From: JAWPMT01 sp965227935
GTDB taxonomy: Bacteria; Bacteroidota; Bacteroidia; Cytophagales; Cyclobacteriaceae
Assembly: GCA_965227935.1 (NCBI GenBank)
Contig: CBDDGS010000019.1
Location: forward strand, 1,674,001-1,738,000
Reading direction: 5' to 3'
Length of the DNA: 64,000 nt
Shown: piece by piece, positions 25,261 through 36,800 of the stretch
How the letters are laid out: the number at the start of each line of letters is the position of its first letter
Numbering within the stretch: the first letter of the stretch is position 1
The notes under the pieces: model-generated
Database searches by the model: none
What the model saw: the letters and a program-made list of their open reading frames with translations, nothing else
Told to the model about the DNA's origin: nothing
Position numbers and translations under genes: made by a program

Positions 25261-26208
25261 CTATTCAGACGTCTGCAATTGTTTTTGTGCAAATGAGAGA
25301 TCCCGTTGCAAACGGGTGATCGCCAGCTCCATCTTTTTGGTCTTCGGTAATTGCTCTTCTTCCGTACTGAAAAGCGGGTACTCGGCATGAATCGAAATGG
25401 GGTCGTCGCGCTCGAGTGCCGCAAACCGGCGAAAATAGGTTTCAAAATCCACGACACCCTGACCTAGTGGCACATTGATGCTCTGCCATTTCTTGTCCAA
25501 TGGCTCTGTCCAACGGAAGTCCTTCAGGACGGTGGTCCTTATATGGCCCTGAATTGCCAGCATATCATTCTCCCATGACCGCATGCCTTCGAAGGCAGCG
25601 TGTCTCACATCAAATTGGCAACCGAGGTAGTCAGGCGCTATCCCCTCGAGTGCTGCCTTCAGGTCCCAAATGGAGGCGCCGAGTCGTGTGCCCGCGTGGT
25701 TTTGGTAAGCGCCACAGAGATTGTGCGCCTGATTCTTTTCTGCCAGCCGAGCGAAGATCTCGCGGAAAGCAGCGATGTTCTGCTCCATGGACTTTTCCCT
25801 TTCATAGGCGAGGTATCCCATTCGATAGTGCTGTACTCCATTGTCGGCCAGCACACCAAGGAATGTATCAAGGTCTCGGTCATTAGCGCTCTTTACACCA
25901 GTCACTACCATAGGTACGCGAAGCCCCCTCTTATCCATGGCTCGGATGGCCTTAGGCAGCAGCGACGCCACTTCTTCCGGCACCACATGCCCGCCTTTAC
26001 GCACCGTTAGGTCCGAGCCGTCGAATCCCGCTTCCTGAAGGACAGTGGCGGTATCGTCGAAGTCCAGCCATTGCAGATGTTTGGTGAAGAAGCATATCTT
26101 TTTTACCGCTTTTGTCGAATAATCACGATTTGCTGCCAATGAGGGAGCCGTCAATCCCAAAGCACCAGCCGCTGCCGCCTTCTTGATAAAAGTCCTCCGA
26201 TCAACCAT
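25261..26208 (-). CDS. Exported sugar-phosphate isomerase/epimerase-like TIM barrel
   Basis: About 315 residues from ATG at 26208. That start overlaps the upstream TGA by one base and opens MVDRRTFIKKAAAAGALGLT, a twin-arginine (Tat) type signal. The barrel belongs to the xylose isomerase-like TIM superfamily, with CFFTKHLQWLDFDDTATVLQ, GFDGSDLTVRKGGHVVPEEV, AYQNHAGTRLG and CQFDVRHAAFEG. His, Asp and Glu at strand ends (NHAG, FDVRH, HAEYP) could bind a metal. Such proteins isomerise or epimerise keto sugars. Co-translation with a Gfo/Idh/MocA oxidoreductase is a common pairing in Bacteroidota sugar operons; the substrate is unknown. Confidence 0.83.
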   Translation of the reverse strand: MVDRRTFIKKAAAAGALGLTAPSLAANRDYSTKAVKKICFFTKHLQWLDFDDTATVLQEAGFDGSDLTVRKGGHVVPEEVASLLPKAIRAMDKRGLRVPMVVTGVKSANDRDLDTFLGVLADNGVQHYRMGYLAYEREKSMEQNIAAFREIFARLAEKNQAHNLCGAYQNHAGTRLGASIWDLKAALEGIAPDYLGCQFDVRHAAFEGMRSWENDMLAIQGHIRTTVLKDFRWTEPLDKKWQSINVPLGQGVVDFETYFRRFAALERDDPISIHAEYPLFSTEEEQLPKTKKMELAITRLQRDLSFAQKQLQTSE

Positions 26209-27602
26209 CAAACCAGACGCCATGGTTGGCGATATTCGTAATGCAGTAGGTCATTGGCACTGGAATGATTGGTGATGACCTCCTTCTCCGCATCCCACTC
26301 AATCCGTGCACCGACTTCCAATGCAATGTTGGCCAGGTGGGCGAATGAAGTCGACCGATGACCTTCTTCCAATGGACACCAGGGCTCGTCACCCGATTTC
26401 ACACAATCCAGGAAGTTCCTGATTAGTCGGGCCGTTGAATCCTCCCGAATACTGAGATCGCCAAACTTCGCATTTCCCTGCAGTTGTTCTTCCACGGGAG
26501 CCACAAGCTGCTCCCACTCCTGGAATTGGCCACTGCGAGACGGCGTGATCTTGTAGCCATTTTGGCTGGCGATCAGGTTGCCTTTGCTGCCATTCAATTC
26601 TATCTCGCCTCCGGGGACACCTCCCCCACCGTTGGCCTCGTGAATGCTGAATTTGATGATCATTCCTGATTGGAATTCGAAGAGTACTTCCATCGTATCG
26701 GGAATGTTCCGGTCATCATTTACGGCATACTTTCCTCCAACAGCCGTGACCGCAGTTGGCGCCTGCTCTCCGGCTAGCCATCTAATGACGTCCATGTAGT
26801 GCACACCCCAGTTGCCCATTTGACTGGAGTACTCTTTCCACCATCGAAAGAAATAGGGAGCTATGTTGTACTGATAAGGGCGTGCCGGTCTTGGGCCCAG
26901 CCAGAGGTCCCAATTGAAGTCGGCGGGTGGGGACTCGGGTGAAAGTCGCCCAATGCCATCCGGGAACATGTTGCTGGTTCGCTGCGCTCTGGCAGTCGTC
27001 ACCTTGCCGATTACGCCGTTCTTCACTTCTTTGGCCAGGTACTGGTAGATGGACGAGCCTCTTCTATTCAGTCCAACGGCACACACCCGTCCGGTGCGCT
27101 TCTGTGCGTCGACCATCGCCCTACCCTCCTTGATAGTAATGGTCAAGGGCTTTTCCACGTACACGTGCTTGCCAGCTTCCATGGCCTGTATTGCCTGGAT
27201 GGCGTGCCAATGGTCTGGTGTTGCGATGCACACTGCGTCTATGTCTTTGTCCTCCAGCAACCGACGAAAATCCTGGTATCGTCGCACTTTCTTTTCGAAA
27301 GTTTCTCCCAGGGAAGGTGCTTTGCCAATGTCCAGGTAACGCTGATCCACTTGATTGCGATCACGGGTAGTGTATGGATTATACACGTCGCAAAGTGCCA
27401 CAACCTCGACATCGTCGTTTTTCATGAACCTGTTGAGTAGTTGGGAACCTCTATTTCCGACACCAATGAACCCCACACGGATTTTATCTCCTGGCGCTAC
27501 TGCCTTCTTGATAAATGGCGCTCCTTGCAACTGGCCCGCCAATGTCACACCCGCCACAGCGCTGGCTGACTTGGTAATAAATGCTCTTCTATCCTTTTTC
27601 AT
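26208..27602 (-). CDS. Gfo/Idh/MocA family oxidoreductase, Tat-exported
   Basis: About 464 residues from ATG at 27602. A longer in-frame reading to 27701 hides the Tat signal, which reads KKDRRAFITKSASAVAG. The Rossmann domain has VGFIGVGNRGSQLLNRF, VVALCDVYNPY, IATPDHWHAIQAI and the catalytic-type EKPLTIT. The C-terminal beta-sheet domain has MGNWGVHYMDVIRWLAGEQ. NAD(P)-dependent members oxidise or reduce sugar hydroxyls, and the Tat-exported branch carries its cofactor to the periplasm. It is the first gene of a four-gene carbohydrate cluster and ends TGATG-coupled to the isomerase gene. The cluster has no SusC/SusD pair within the window. Confidence 0.9.
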   Translation of the reverse strand: MKKDRRAFITKSASAVAGVTLAGQLQGAPFIKKAVAPGDKIRVGFIGVGNRGSQLLNRFMKNDDVEVVALCDVYNPYTTRDRNQVDQRYLDIGKAPSLGETFEKKVRRYQDFRRLLEDKDIDAVCIATPDHWHAIQAIQAMEAGKHVYVEKPLTITIKEGRAMVDAQKRTGRVCAVGLNRRGSSIYQYLAKEVKNGVIGKVTTARAQRTSNMFPDGIGRLSPESPPADFNWDLWLGPRPARPYQYNIAPYFFRWWKEYSSQMGNWGVHYMDVIRWLAGEQAPTAVTAVGGKYAVNDDRNIPDTMEVLFEFQSGMIIKFSIHEANGGGGVPGGEIELNGSKGNLIASQNGYKITPSRSGQFQEWEQLVAPVEEQLQGNAKFGDLSIREDSTARLIRNFLDCVKSGDEPWCPLEEGHRSTSFAHLANIALEVGARIEWDAEKEVITNHSSANDLLHYEYRQPWRLV

Positions 27603-27866
27603 GTAGCCTGGGGGATTGGTGGAAATTAGATAGCATACTACCCCATTAGCCAATGAAATGCAAACCGCGGGGGACAAAAGCGGGACCCCCGGTCTACACA
27701 TCGGATTTATCCGGGCTTGTCTGCTTTAGTAAGAACCCATTGATTTCTGAAGAATATCAATGTTGCGCCAGTTTTGATGGCTTACATACGACGGTACGCC
27801 ATAGTGTCAGAATGAACGCATGTCAAGAAAGCCTGCTCTCTAGCAACTCTCTTCTGAGATCTGCGT

Positions 27867-27901
27867 ACTTATACAAAAGTTAATTAAATTAATGTATAAA
27901 G
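27867..27901 (+). promoter_or_regulatory. Inverted repeat over padR start, candidate PadR operator
   Basis: TTATAC (27869-27874) and GTATAA (27894-27899) form perfect arms around a 19-nt A/T-rich centre containing TTAATTAAATTAA. With one skipped base the arms extend to ACTTATAC/GTATAAAGT. The right arm includes the G of the padR ATG (27892-27894). PadR proteins usually bind dyads in their own promoters, so autoregulation is a reasonable inference. AT-rich sequence can give such repeats by chance. Confidence 0.45.
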
Positions 27902-28209
27902 TCGGAAGCTTAGAAGAGATGGTGCTCTTGCTGGCAGCTGCTTTGGGTGAAGGTGCCTATGCTGTCTCCATCGCTAACGAGTACACCAGGAGAACGGACA
28001 ATGACATCTCCATACCTGCTATTCATACGGTACTGAAGCGACTTGAGGACAAGGGGTTCCTGACTTCCCGAGAATCTGCTCCTACGCAAGAGCGAGGTGG
28101 ACGTAAGAAACGGATTTATTCAATCACGCAAATAGGCTATCGCATCATTCATGAGCTGCGTAGTCAACGTGAAGACCTCTGGTCGCTGGTGCCCAAGATG
28201 TCGATCTGA
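27892..28209 (+). CDS. PadR family transcriptional regulator
   Basis: A 105-residue winged-helix protein. EEMVLLLAAALGEGAYAVSI opens the first helices, ISIPAIHTVLKRLEDKGFLTSR is the recognition helix, and ERGGRKKRIYSITQIGYRII is the wing followed by the C-terminal dimer helix. Length and motif order are typical of short PadR proteins. In Bacteroidota these regulators often sit directly before FtsX-type ABC permeases, and here TGATG couples it by one base to such a gene. A dyad covering its start codon suggests autoregulation. The inducer is unknown. Confidence 0.93.
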   Translation: MYKVGSLEEMVLLLAAALGEGAYAVSIANEYTRRTDNDISIPAIHTVLKRLEDKGFLTSRESAPTQERGGRKKRIYSITQIGYRIIHELRSQREDLWSLVPKMSI

Positions 28210-30836
28210 TGAGCCGATCGAAGCTTCCGAAACTGCCCCTTGCATTTTTAAGGTGGTTCTGCAAGGCTGAGGTGATTGATGAGATCGAGGGCGATTTGCT
28301 GGAGATCTATCAGCAGCGACATCGCAAGAATCCCACAACTGCCAAATTCAAATTCTACAAAGAGGTACTCCTGTCCTTCAACAGGAGAAATGTTGGAATC
28401 ATGGAAAAATACAGAGATACCCGATGGGGCCTTACCTGGGCTATTGCAGCCCAATACAGCAGAATCCTTATACGTACCATTCGGAGGTCCAAGGTCTATA
28501 GTGCCATTTCTATTGGCAGCCTTACGCTGGGCCTCACATGTGCCAGCCTCATCTTTCTCTATCTGCACAAGGAACTCACCTATGACCATGTGTATGACAA
28601 TGCGGAAAGCATTTATCGCATCAATCATAAAAGCCACAATTCGGGGCGGACCTATGCTTTTGCGCCTTTTGCGATGGTCCCGCACCTCATTGAAACAATG
28701 GACGCGGTAGACAATGGAACGCGCATTTTCAAATATCGCCGGGCTATTCCGATCACTGTTTCATCGACCCAACAATCGTTCAATGAGCCCCGTTTTGGAT
28801 GGGTGGACCCGGCTTTCTTTGAGTTGTTCAACCTGGAAGTCATCCGCGGATCCAGGGCAGATTTAGCACGCCCAAACGTTGTGATGCTCAGTGAGAGCAC
28901 GGCCAGGAAGTACTTCGGTGATCGGGATCCAATCGGTCAAACTGTCGTATTTACCTGGGAGGAAGAGACGGCACTGGAGGTGGTCGGTGTCTACGAGGAC
29001 TTTCCTTCCAATACCAGCTTTCAAATGGACCTCCTTTCCAATGTCGAAACCTGTAAGGAGACCATGTGGTCTGGTGGTTGGTTCAACGAGTGGCAAAACA
29101 TGTTTGTCAGTGGCTATGTGTTGATGAAGCCTGGCAGGGAGCAAGAGGTGGTTGAACAGGCGCAGGTCGCCACTTCCAGTTTCTACACACCCGAGAAGCC
29201 CAAGGCCTGGGAGGTTTCGCTTCAGAAATTGACCGACATGCATTTGGCTGAGCCCTTGGACATAGGCGAATGGAGCACGCATAATGATGTTCAAACCCTC
29301 ATCATGTTCGCCGTTATTGGCATCATCATTCTAAGCCTTGGTTGCTTCAACTTCATCAACATGGTCACGGCACAAGCGGGCCAACGAGCAAAAGAGATCG
29401 GGGTGCGAAAAGTACTCGGAAGTCAACGGAAGCAGATTGGCCAGCAGACGCTGTTTGAGACAATTTGTTTTGTTTGGATCGCGGGTATCTTTTCGTGGAT
29501 TTTGATGTACGCCTTGCTCCCGCAGTTGGGGCAGCTCACGAGTCATGCTTACCTCCTGGCCGATATCGCGAATCCGCCTTTTCTGGCCGGTTTTGCGGCT
29601 GCCCTTGTCTCTGTCGCGCTTTTGGCCGGGGCTTATCCCGCCTTGCACATTTCAAGGATCAACTCCTTGCAGCTGATGAGGAAGAGCAATTCCTCTGTCG
29701 GAGGGTCTGGAGTCAGGAATACCCTCGTTACGATGCAGTTCACGATCACAGCTGGACTGGTCATTTGCACTCTGATGGTCTTCTTGCAAATGGAGTACAT
29801 CCGCGATAAGGACCTTGGCTTTGATGATTCTATGATCGTTTCAATGCCCATTCACAGTGACGATGCGGTGATTCCAAAGATTAATGCCTTCCGCAACGAA
29901 TTGCGAAATGTGCCGGGCATTGGTCACGTGACGGCAGCGTCCCACGAGATGCTCTCAGACTATACCTACATCACCAACTTCATCATCCAGGGCTTTGAAG
30001 AGCAAGTCAAGTGGGAGCGGTATACTGTGGAGCAGGACTATCTCAAGGCCTTCGAATTGGAGGTGATTGCCGGCCGGGGATTTGACAGCACCATCCCCTC
30101 CGACTCTACTGCCTTCGTCCTCAACGAAAGTGCCGTTCGTGCCCTGAACCTTTCCCCTGAAGAAGCCCTCAATTTGACAATTACCGATCAGGGCCTCGAC
30201 TACGAGGGTAAGATCATCGGCGTTGTCAAAGACTTTCATTTCAGGTCGCTGCACCACACGATCCAGCCCTTCGTGATGTACGTGAACTGGGATCGGTTGG
30301 ACTACATCTCGGTGCGGTTGGAGTCCAGAAACTTTGCCAGGAACATCGAAACCCTGGAGGAGAAGTGGTACACAACTTTTGGTGAAGGTATTCCGTTTTT
30401 CTACGGCTTTTTGGACCAACAGACCGCAGAATTGTACCTGGCAGAGGACAATGAGCGGATGCTGTTCTCAGCATTTAGCCTCCTGTCTGTTATTCTGGGT
30501 ATGCTGGGATTGTTCGGTTCAGCGCTTTTTACCACAGAGCGGCGATTCAAAGAGATTGGGTTGAGAAAAGTACTCGGGGCCTCCTCCAGACAATTGGTCC
30601 TCATGATCAATGGCCAGTTCGTAAAGATGATCATTGTGGCTTTCTTGCTAGCTGCTCCCTTGGCCTTTCTGCTTATGAATCAGTGGCTGGACGAATTTGC
30701 CTATCGTATTGAGCAACCGGTTTGGGTGTACGTGGCAACAGCTTTGGCGACTTTCCTCATTGCCTCCATCACTGTGAGTTACCTCAGCTGGAAAGCGGCG
30801 GTATCCAACCCTGTTGATGCGCTGAAGACCGAGTAA
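28209..30836 (+). CDS. MacB/FtsX-like ABC transporter permease with N-terminal prefix domain
   Basis: An 875-residue inner-membrane protein. Residues about 8-70 form the permease prefix domain found in PadR-linked transporters (FLRWFCKAEVIDEIEGDLLEIYQQR). Two FtsX/MacB halves follow. In each, one helix precedes a periplasmic core domain (about 95-118 first) and three helices follow it. Motifs include AKEIGVRKVLGSQRKQI after the first core and FKEIGLRKVLGASSRQLVLM near the C-terminus. No ATPase gene is adjacent, so it must use one encoded elsewhere. Such systems act in efflux, envelope stress or signalling rather than nutrient import. It is coupled to padR by a one-base TGATG overlap. Confidence 0.93.
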   Translation: MSRSKLPKLPLAFLRWFCKAEVIDEIEGDLLEIYQQRHRKNPTTAKFKFYKEVLLSFNRRNVGIMEKYRDTRWGLTWAIAAQYSRILIRTIRRSKVYSAISIGSLTLGLTCASLIFLYLHKELTYDHVYDNAESIYRINHKSHNSGRTYAFAPFAMVPHLIETMDAVDNGTRIFKYRRAIPITVSSTQQSFNEPRFGWVDPAFFELFNLEVIRGSRADLARPNVVMLSESTARKYFGDRDPIGQTVVFTWEEETALEVVGVYEDFPSNTSFQMDLLSNVETCKETMWSGGWFNEWQNMFVSGYVLMKPGREQEVVEQAQVATSSFYTPEKPKAWEVSLQKLTDMHLAEPLDIGEWSTHNDVQTLIMFAVIGIIILSLGCFNFINMVTAQAGQRAKEIGVRKVLGSQRKQIGQQTLFETICFVWIAGIFSWILMYALLPQLGQLTSHAYLLADIANPPFLAGFAAALVSVALLAGAYPALHISRINSLQLMRKSNSSVGGSGVRNTLVTMQFTITAGLVICTLMVFLQMEYIRDKDLGFDDSMIVSMPIHSDDAVIPKINAFRNELRNVPGIGHVTAASHEMLSDYTYITNFIIQGFEEQVKWERYTVEQDYLKAFELEVIAGRGFDSTIPSDSTAFVLNESAVRALNLSPEEALNLTITDQGLDYEGKIIGVVKDFHFRSLHHTIQPFVMYVNWDRLDYISVRLESRNFARNIETLEEKWYTTFGEGIPFFYGFLDQQTAELYLAEDNERMLFSAFSLLSVILGMLGLFGSALFTTERRFKEIGLRKVLGASSRQLVLMINGQFVKMIIVAFLLAAPLAFLLMNQWLDEFAYRIEQPVWVYVATALATFLIASITVSYLSWKAAVSNPVDALKTE

Positions 30837-30871
30837 AGCGAAAGAATCACCAGTCTCTAAGGCTCCAGTAC

Positions 30872-33800
30872 TTATTTCGAGTAGACCAGGCGTCCGAAGT
30901 ATCGCTGCTTTCCGAGCTGCAACCTGTAGAAGTAGATACCCTGTGCGAGTTGATGAGGGTTGAAGACGACCTTCTTCGTGACACCTCCCTCGACCCATTC
31001 GTCGATCAGGACCTCCGTGCGAAGCCCCTGTAGGTCAAAGATCTCCATGAGTGCATGCTCATCCGCCGTTGGCGTAAACTCAATATTTACTAGTACCTCA
31101 AACGGGTTAGGGTAGACTACCAGTGCGATAGAAGAGCCTTCCTCACCAGGAGTAAGCAACAGCCCTTCCCCGGCTTCTTGTTTTGCTTGCTGTGGAATGA
31201 ACGGTGTAGGTTCACTATCCAGACAATTCTGATCTTCGTTCCACGACCAGATGACATCTCCTTTGGCATCCACTTCCTTGGCGATGAACATTCCTTCCAT
31301 GGTCGTCGTGAGGCCGGCCTTACCTTTTACGTCAAGCTCCTTGCGTGTATCGATAACTCCCTTGATTGCAGATCCTTCTTTTACTTTGACCTTGTCTTTG
31401 ACAAACATCCGTAGCAGATGGCCATCTGGGTTCAGGGCGGTCGATTCTCCGAAGTCGACCTTCTTACTGATGAAGACATGGGTCTGCGACACGAATTTGA
31501 TTTGAGCGTTTTCTTTCGTCTTCAGTTCCTTCAGAAATACCGATGGGTATTCGAAAATGACTGTGCCTCCATCTTTCACCTCAACCTTACCATAGATGGA
31601 GTCGTGCAAGATCACCGTCTCCCCTTCTTCAACTTTCACTTTCTCCCCGTCTTTGTATGGGTTGCTTCTAAATAGTGGAATGGAAATGTCTGGAATTCCC
31701 TGAACAAACTTCGTCACTGTGCTTTCATTCTTGAGATCCAGCTTGCTGGCTTTAACAAAAGTTCTGGGGCCTTCGATGCTGGTATTCTCATGAATCTTGG
31801 CCTTGCCCTTCGTCTCCATGATGCCCACGCCACCGGCCAATACCTTGTTCTCATGCATGTGGACCTCTTTTTCTGCCAAGATGGTGTAGGCCGAAAGGAG
31901 GCTCGTGACATCAAAACCAACCACTGTATAGACGTTGGTTAACAGGCAGCCGTCAGGTGTCGTCGCCATTACCTGGTAGCTGCCATTGGCGTTTACGGTG
32001 ATAGAAGGTCCACTTTCACCGGAGGCCCACACATACCCTTGGGCACCAGGAGCGAATGCCGTCAGTGTCAAGCCATCACCCTGGCAATACTCTGGCAGCT
32101 CTGTAGCGATGATATTGATGTCTGGTAATGGGGGTTCGACGGTGACAGTGAAACTGCAATCCGCATGATTCCCGGACTTGTCCATGGCAGTATACGTCAC
32201 GATAGTCTCTCCTATTGGGAAGAAGTCGCCAGGGGCATGTGTTCCCTGCAATGTCCACTGCCCGCAGTTATCACTTACTTCAGGCAATTCAAAGGATACA
32301 ATACTGCCCGCCATTGTTTGGGCGCAGACAGCGGTATCGTTGGGACAGATGATAATTGGTGCTGTCGGGTCATCGATCTCTACGATCGTGATCGCTTCCG
32401 ATATGTTTCCTGCGTGGTCGGTGACGGTCCAGTTCACCACCGTAGTACCTAATCCATAGGGCCCACTGGCGTTGTCCGTTCCGTTGTAGTCATTGATGAC
32501 CGAAGCCACACCACAGTTGTCATCAACGACAGGTAAGGGCACGGTGACCAATGCCTCGCAGCCTGTTGGATCGACAGACTGTGCAATCTCATTGATGACA
32601 ACGATGGTTGGTGCTTCACTATCTATCACCGTAACGGTCGTAATGTCCTTGGACACATTACCGGAAGCATCGATGACTGTCCATAGTACCTCTGTGACCC
32701 CTACTGGATAGACACCACTGGCATTGTCGGTGGCATTGAAGTCATTGGTGACGGATGCTACTTCGCAATTGTCGGTCACTGCTGGTGCTGGCACTGTAAC
32801 AGCTGCCTCACACACGCCAGCATCAGCTGAGACAGTAATATCGTCTGGTACTGTGAGTCCTGGTGCCTGGTCATCAATGACAGTGATGCTCATAGAAGCT
32901 GTTGTCGTATTCCCGGAGGCATCAGTGACAGTCCACTGTACGACGGTAGTGCCCAATGGATAGATGCCACTGGCATTGTCGGTAGCATTGAAGTCATTGA
33001 CGACGGCGGCTACTTCGCAATTGTCGGTCACTGCAGGTGCTGGTACTGTAACAGCTGCCTCACACACGCCAGCATCAGCTGAGACAGTAATATCGTCTGG
33101 TACTGTGAGGCCTGGCGCCTGATCATCGATGACGGTGATGCTCATGGAAGCTGTTGTCGTATTCCCGGAGGCATCAGTGACAGTCCACTCTACGACGGTA
33201 GTGCCCAATGGATAGATGCCACTGGCATTGTCGGTAGCATTGAAGTCATTGGTGACGGCTGCCACCTCGCAATTGTCGGTCACTACGGGTGCTGGTACTG
33301 TAACAGCCGCCTCACAAACGCCTGCATCGGCACTAACTGTGATATCGGCTGGTACTGTGAGCCCTGGCTCCTGATCATCGATGACAGTGATACTCATGGA
33401 AGCGGTGGTCGAATTCCCTGAGGCATCGGTGACGGTCCATTCTACGACGGTAGTGCCCAATGGATAGACACCACTGGCATTGTCGGTCGCATTGAAGTCG
33501 TTGGTGACGGCTGCCACTTCGCAATTGTCGGTCACTACGGGTGCTGGTACGGTCACGGCCGCCTCACAAACGCCTGGATCGGCAGAGACAGTAATATCGG
33601 CTGGCACCGTGAGCCCTGGTGCCTGGTCATCAATGACAGTAATGCTCATGGAAGCTGTTGTCGTATTGCCTGAGGCATCGGTGACAGTCCACTCTACGAC
33701 GGTAGTGCCCAATGGATAGACACCACTGGCATTGTCGGTCGCATTGAAGTCGTTGGTGACGGCTGCCAGCTCGCAATTGTCGGTCACTACGGGTGCTGGT

Positions 33801-36800
33801 ACGGTCACGGCCGCCTCACAAACGCCTGGATCGGCAGAGACAGTAATATCGTCTGGTACTGTGAGCCCTGGTGCCTGGTCATCAATGACAGTGATGGTCA
33901 TGGAAGCTGTTGTCGTATTGCCTGAGGCATCGGTGACAGTCCACTCTACGACGGTAGTGCCCAATGGATAGACACCACTGGCATTGTCGGTAGCATTGAA
34001 GTCATTGGTGACGGCTGCCAGCTCGCAATTGTCGGTCACTACGGGTGCTGGTACGGTCACGGCCGCCTCACAAACGCCTGGATCGGCAGAGACAGTAATC
34101 TCGTCTGGTGCTGTGAGTCCTGGTGCCTGGTCATCGATGACAGTGATGCTCATGGAAGCGGTTGTCGTATTGCCTGAGGCATCGGTGACAGTCCACTGTA
34201 CGATGGTAGTGCCCAATGGATAGATACCACTGGCATTGTCGGTAGCATTGAAGTCGTTGGCGACGGCTACTACCTCGCAATTGTCGGTTACTGCTGGTGC
34301 TGGCACAGTCACTGCTGCCTCGCAGACCCCGTCATCGGCTGAGACAGTAATATCGTCTGGTACTGTAAGCCCTGGGGCCTGATCATCGATGACAGTGATA
34401 CTCATGGAAGCTGTTGTCGTATTGCCGGAGGCATCGGTCACAGTCCACTCTACGACGGTAGTGCCCAATGGATAGACACCACTGGCATTGTCAGTAGCAT
34501 TGAAGTCGTTGGCGACGGCTGTCACTTCGCAATTGTCGGTCACTGCTGGTGCTGGCACTGTGACAGCTGCCTCACAAACGCCTGCATCAGCTGAGACAGT
34601 AATATCGTCTGGTACTGTGAGGCCTGGTGCCTGGTCATCGATGACGGTGATGCTCATGGAAGCTGTTGTCGTATTGCCAGAGGCATCGGTCACAGTCCAC
34701 TGTACGACGGTAGTGCCCAATGGATAGACACCACTGGCGTTGTCGGTAGCATTGAAGTCATTAATGATGGCTTCTACTTCGCAATTGTCGGTCACTGCAG
34801 GTGCTGGCGCTGTAACAGCTGCTTCACAAACGCCTGCATCAGCTGAGACAGTAATATCGTCTGGTGCTGTGAGCCCTGGCGCCTGATCATCGATGACGGT
34901 GATGCTCATAGAAGCTGTTGTCGTATTGCCAGAGGCATCGGTCACAGTCCACTGTACGACGGTAGTGCCCAATGGATAGACACCACTGGCGTTGTCGGTA
35001 GCATTGAAGTCATTAATGATGGCTTCTACTTCGCAATTGTCGGTTACTGCTGGTGCTGGTACTGTCACGGCCGCCTCACAAACGCCTGCATCGGCACTAA
35101 CTGTGATATCATCTGGCACTGTGAGCCTTGGTGCCTGGTCATCAATGACAGTGATGCTCATGGAAGCTGTTGTCGTATTGCCTGAGGCATCGGTGACAGT
35201 CCACTCTACGACGGTAGTTCCCAATGGATAGACACCACTGGCATTGTCGGTAGCATTGAAGTCGTTGGTGACGGCGGCTACCTCGCAATTGTCGGTTACT
35301 ACGGGCGCTGGTACAGTCACGGCCGCCTCACACACGCCTGCATCAGCTGAGACAGTAATATCGTCTGGTGCTGTGAGTCCTGGTGCCTGGTCATCGATGA
35401 CGGTGATGCTCATGGAAGCGGTTGTCGTATTGCCTGAGGCATCGGTCACAATCCACTCTACGACGGTAGTACCCAATGGATAGACACCACTGGCGTTGTC
35501 GGTAGCATTGAAGTCATTAATGATGGCTGCTACTTCGCAATTGTCGGTTACTGCTGGTGCTGGTACTGTCACGGCCGCCTCACAAACGCCTGCATCGGCA
35601 GAGAGGGTAATATCGTCTGGTACTGTGAGCCCTGGTGCCTGGTCATCAATGACAGTGATGCTCATGGAAGCCATTGTCGTATTGCCAGAGGCATCGGTGA
35701 TAGTCCACTCTACGACGGTAGTGCCCAATGGATAGACACCACTGGCGTTGTCGGTGGCATTGAAGTCATTGGTGACGGCTGCTACCTCGCAATTATCGAT
35801 TACTACGGGTGCCGGCACATTCACGGCCGCCTCACAAACGCCTGCATCGGCACTAACTGTGATATCTTCCGGTACTGTAAGCCCTGGCGCCTGGTCATCG
35901 ATGACAGTGATGCTCATGGAAGCGGTGGTCGTATTGCCTGAAGCATCGGTGACAGTCCACTGTACGATGGTAGTGCCCAATGGATAGATACCACTGGCAT
36001 TGTCGGTAGCATTGAAGTCATTGGCGACGGATGCTACTTCGCAATTGTCGGTCACTACTGGTGTTGGTACTGTCACGGCCGCCTCACAAACGCCTGCATC
36101 GGCACTAACTGTGATATCTTCCGGTACTGTAAGCCCTGGCGCCTGGTCATCGATGACAGTGATGCTCATGGAAGCGGTGGTCGTATTGCCTGAAGCATCG
36201 GTGACAGTCCACTGTACGATGGTAGTGCCCAATGGATAGATACCACTGGCATTGTCGGTAGCATTGAAGTCATTGGCGACGGATGCTACTTCGCAATTGT
36301 CGGTCACTACTGGTGTTGGTACTGTCACGGCCGCCTCACAAACGCCTGCATCGGCACTAACTGTGATATCGGCTGGGGCTGTGAGTCCTGGTGCCTGGTC
36401 ATCGATGATAGTGATGCTCATGGAAGCTGTTGTCGTATTGCCTGATGCATCGGTGACAGTCCACTCTACGACGGTAGTTCCCAATGGATAGATACCACTG
36501 GCATTGTCGGTAGCATTGAAGTCGTTGGCGACGGCTGCTACCTCGCAATTGTCGGTCACTGCAGGTGCTGGCACTGTAACAGCCGCCTCACAAACGCCTG
36601 GATCGGCCGAGACAGTAATATCAGCAGGCACTGTGAGCCCTGGCGCCTGGTCATCGATGACGGTGATGGTCATGGAAGCGGTGGTCGTATTGCCTGAGGC
36701 ATCGGTGACAGTCCACTCTACGACGGTAGTGCCCAATGGATAGACACCACTGGCATTGTCGGTAGCATTGAAGTCATTGGCGACGGCTGCCACTTCGCAA

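Noticed and set aside
27653..27883. 76-codon plus-strand ORF before padR
   Set aside because: Composition is irregular and it occupies the divergent promoter region between the oxidoreductase and padR.
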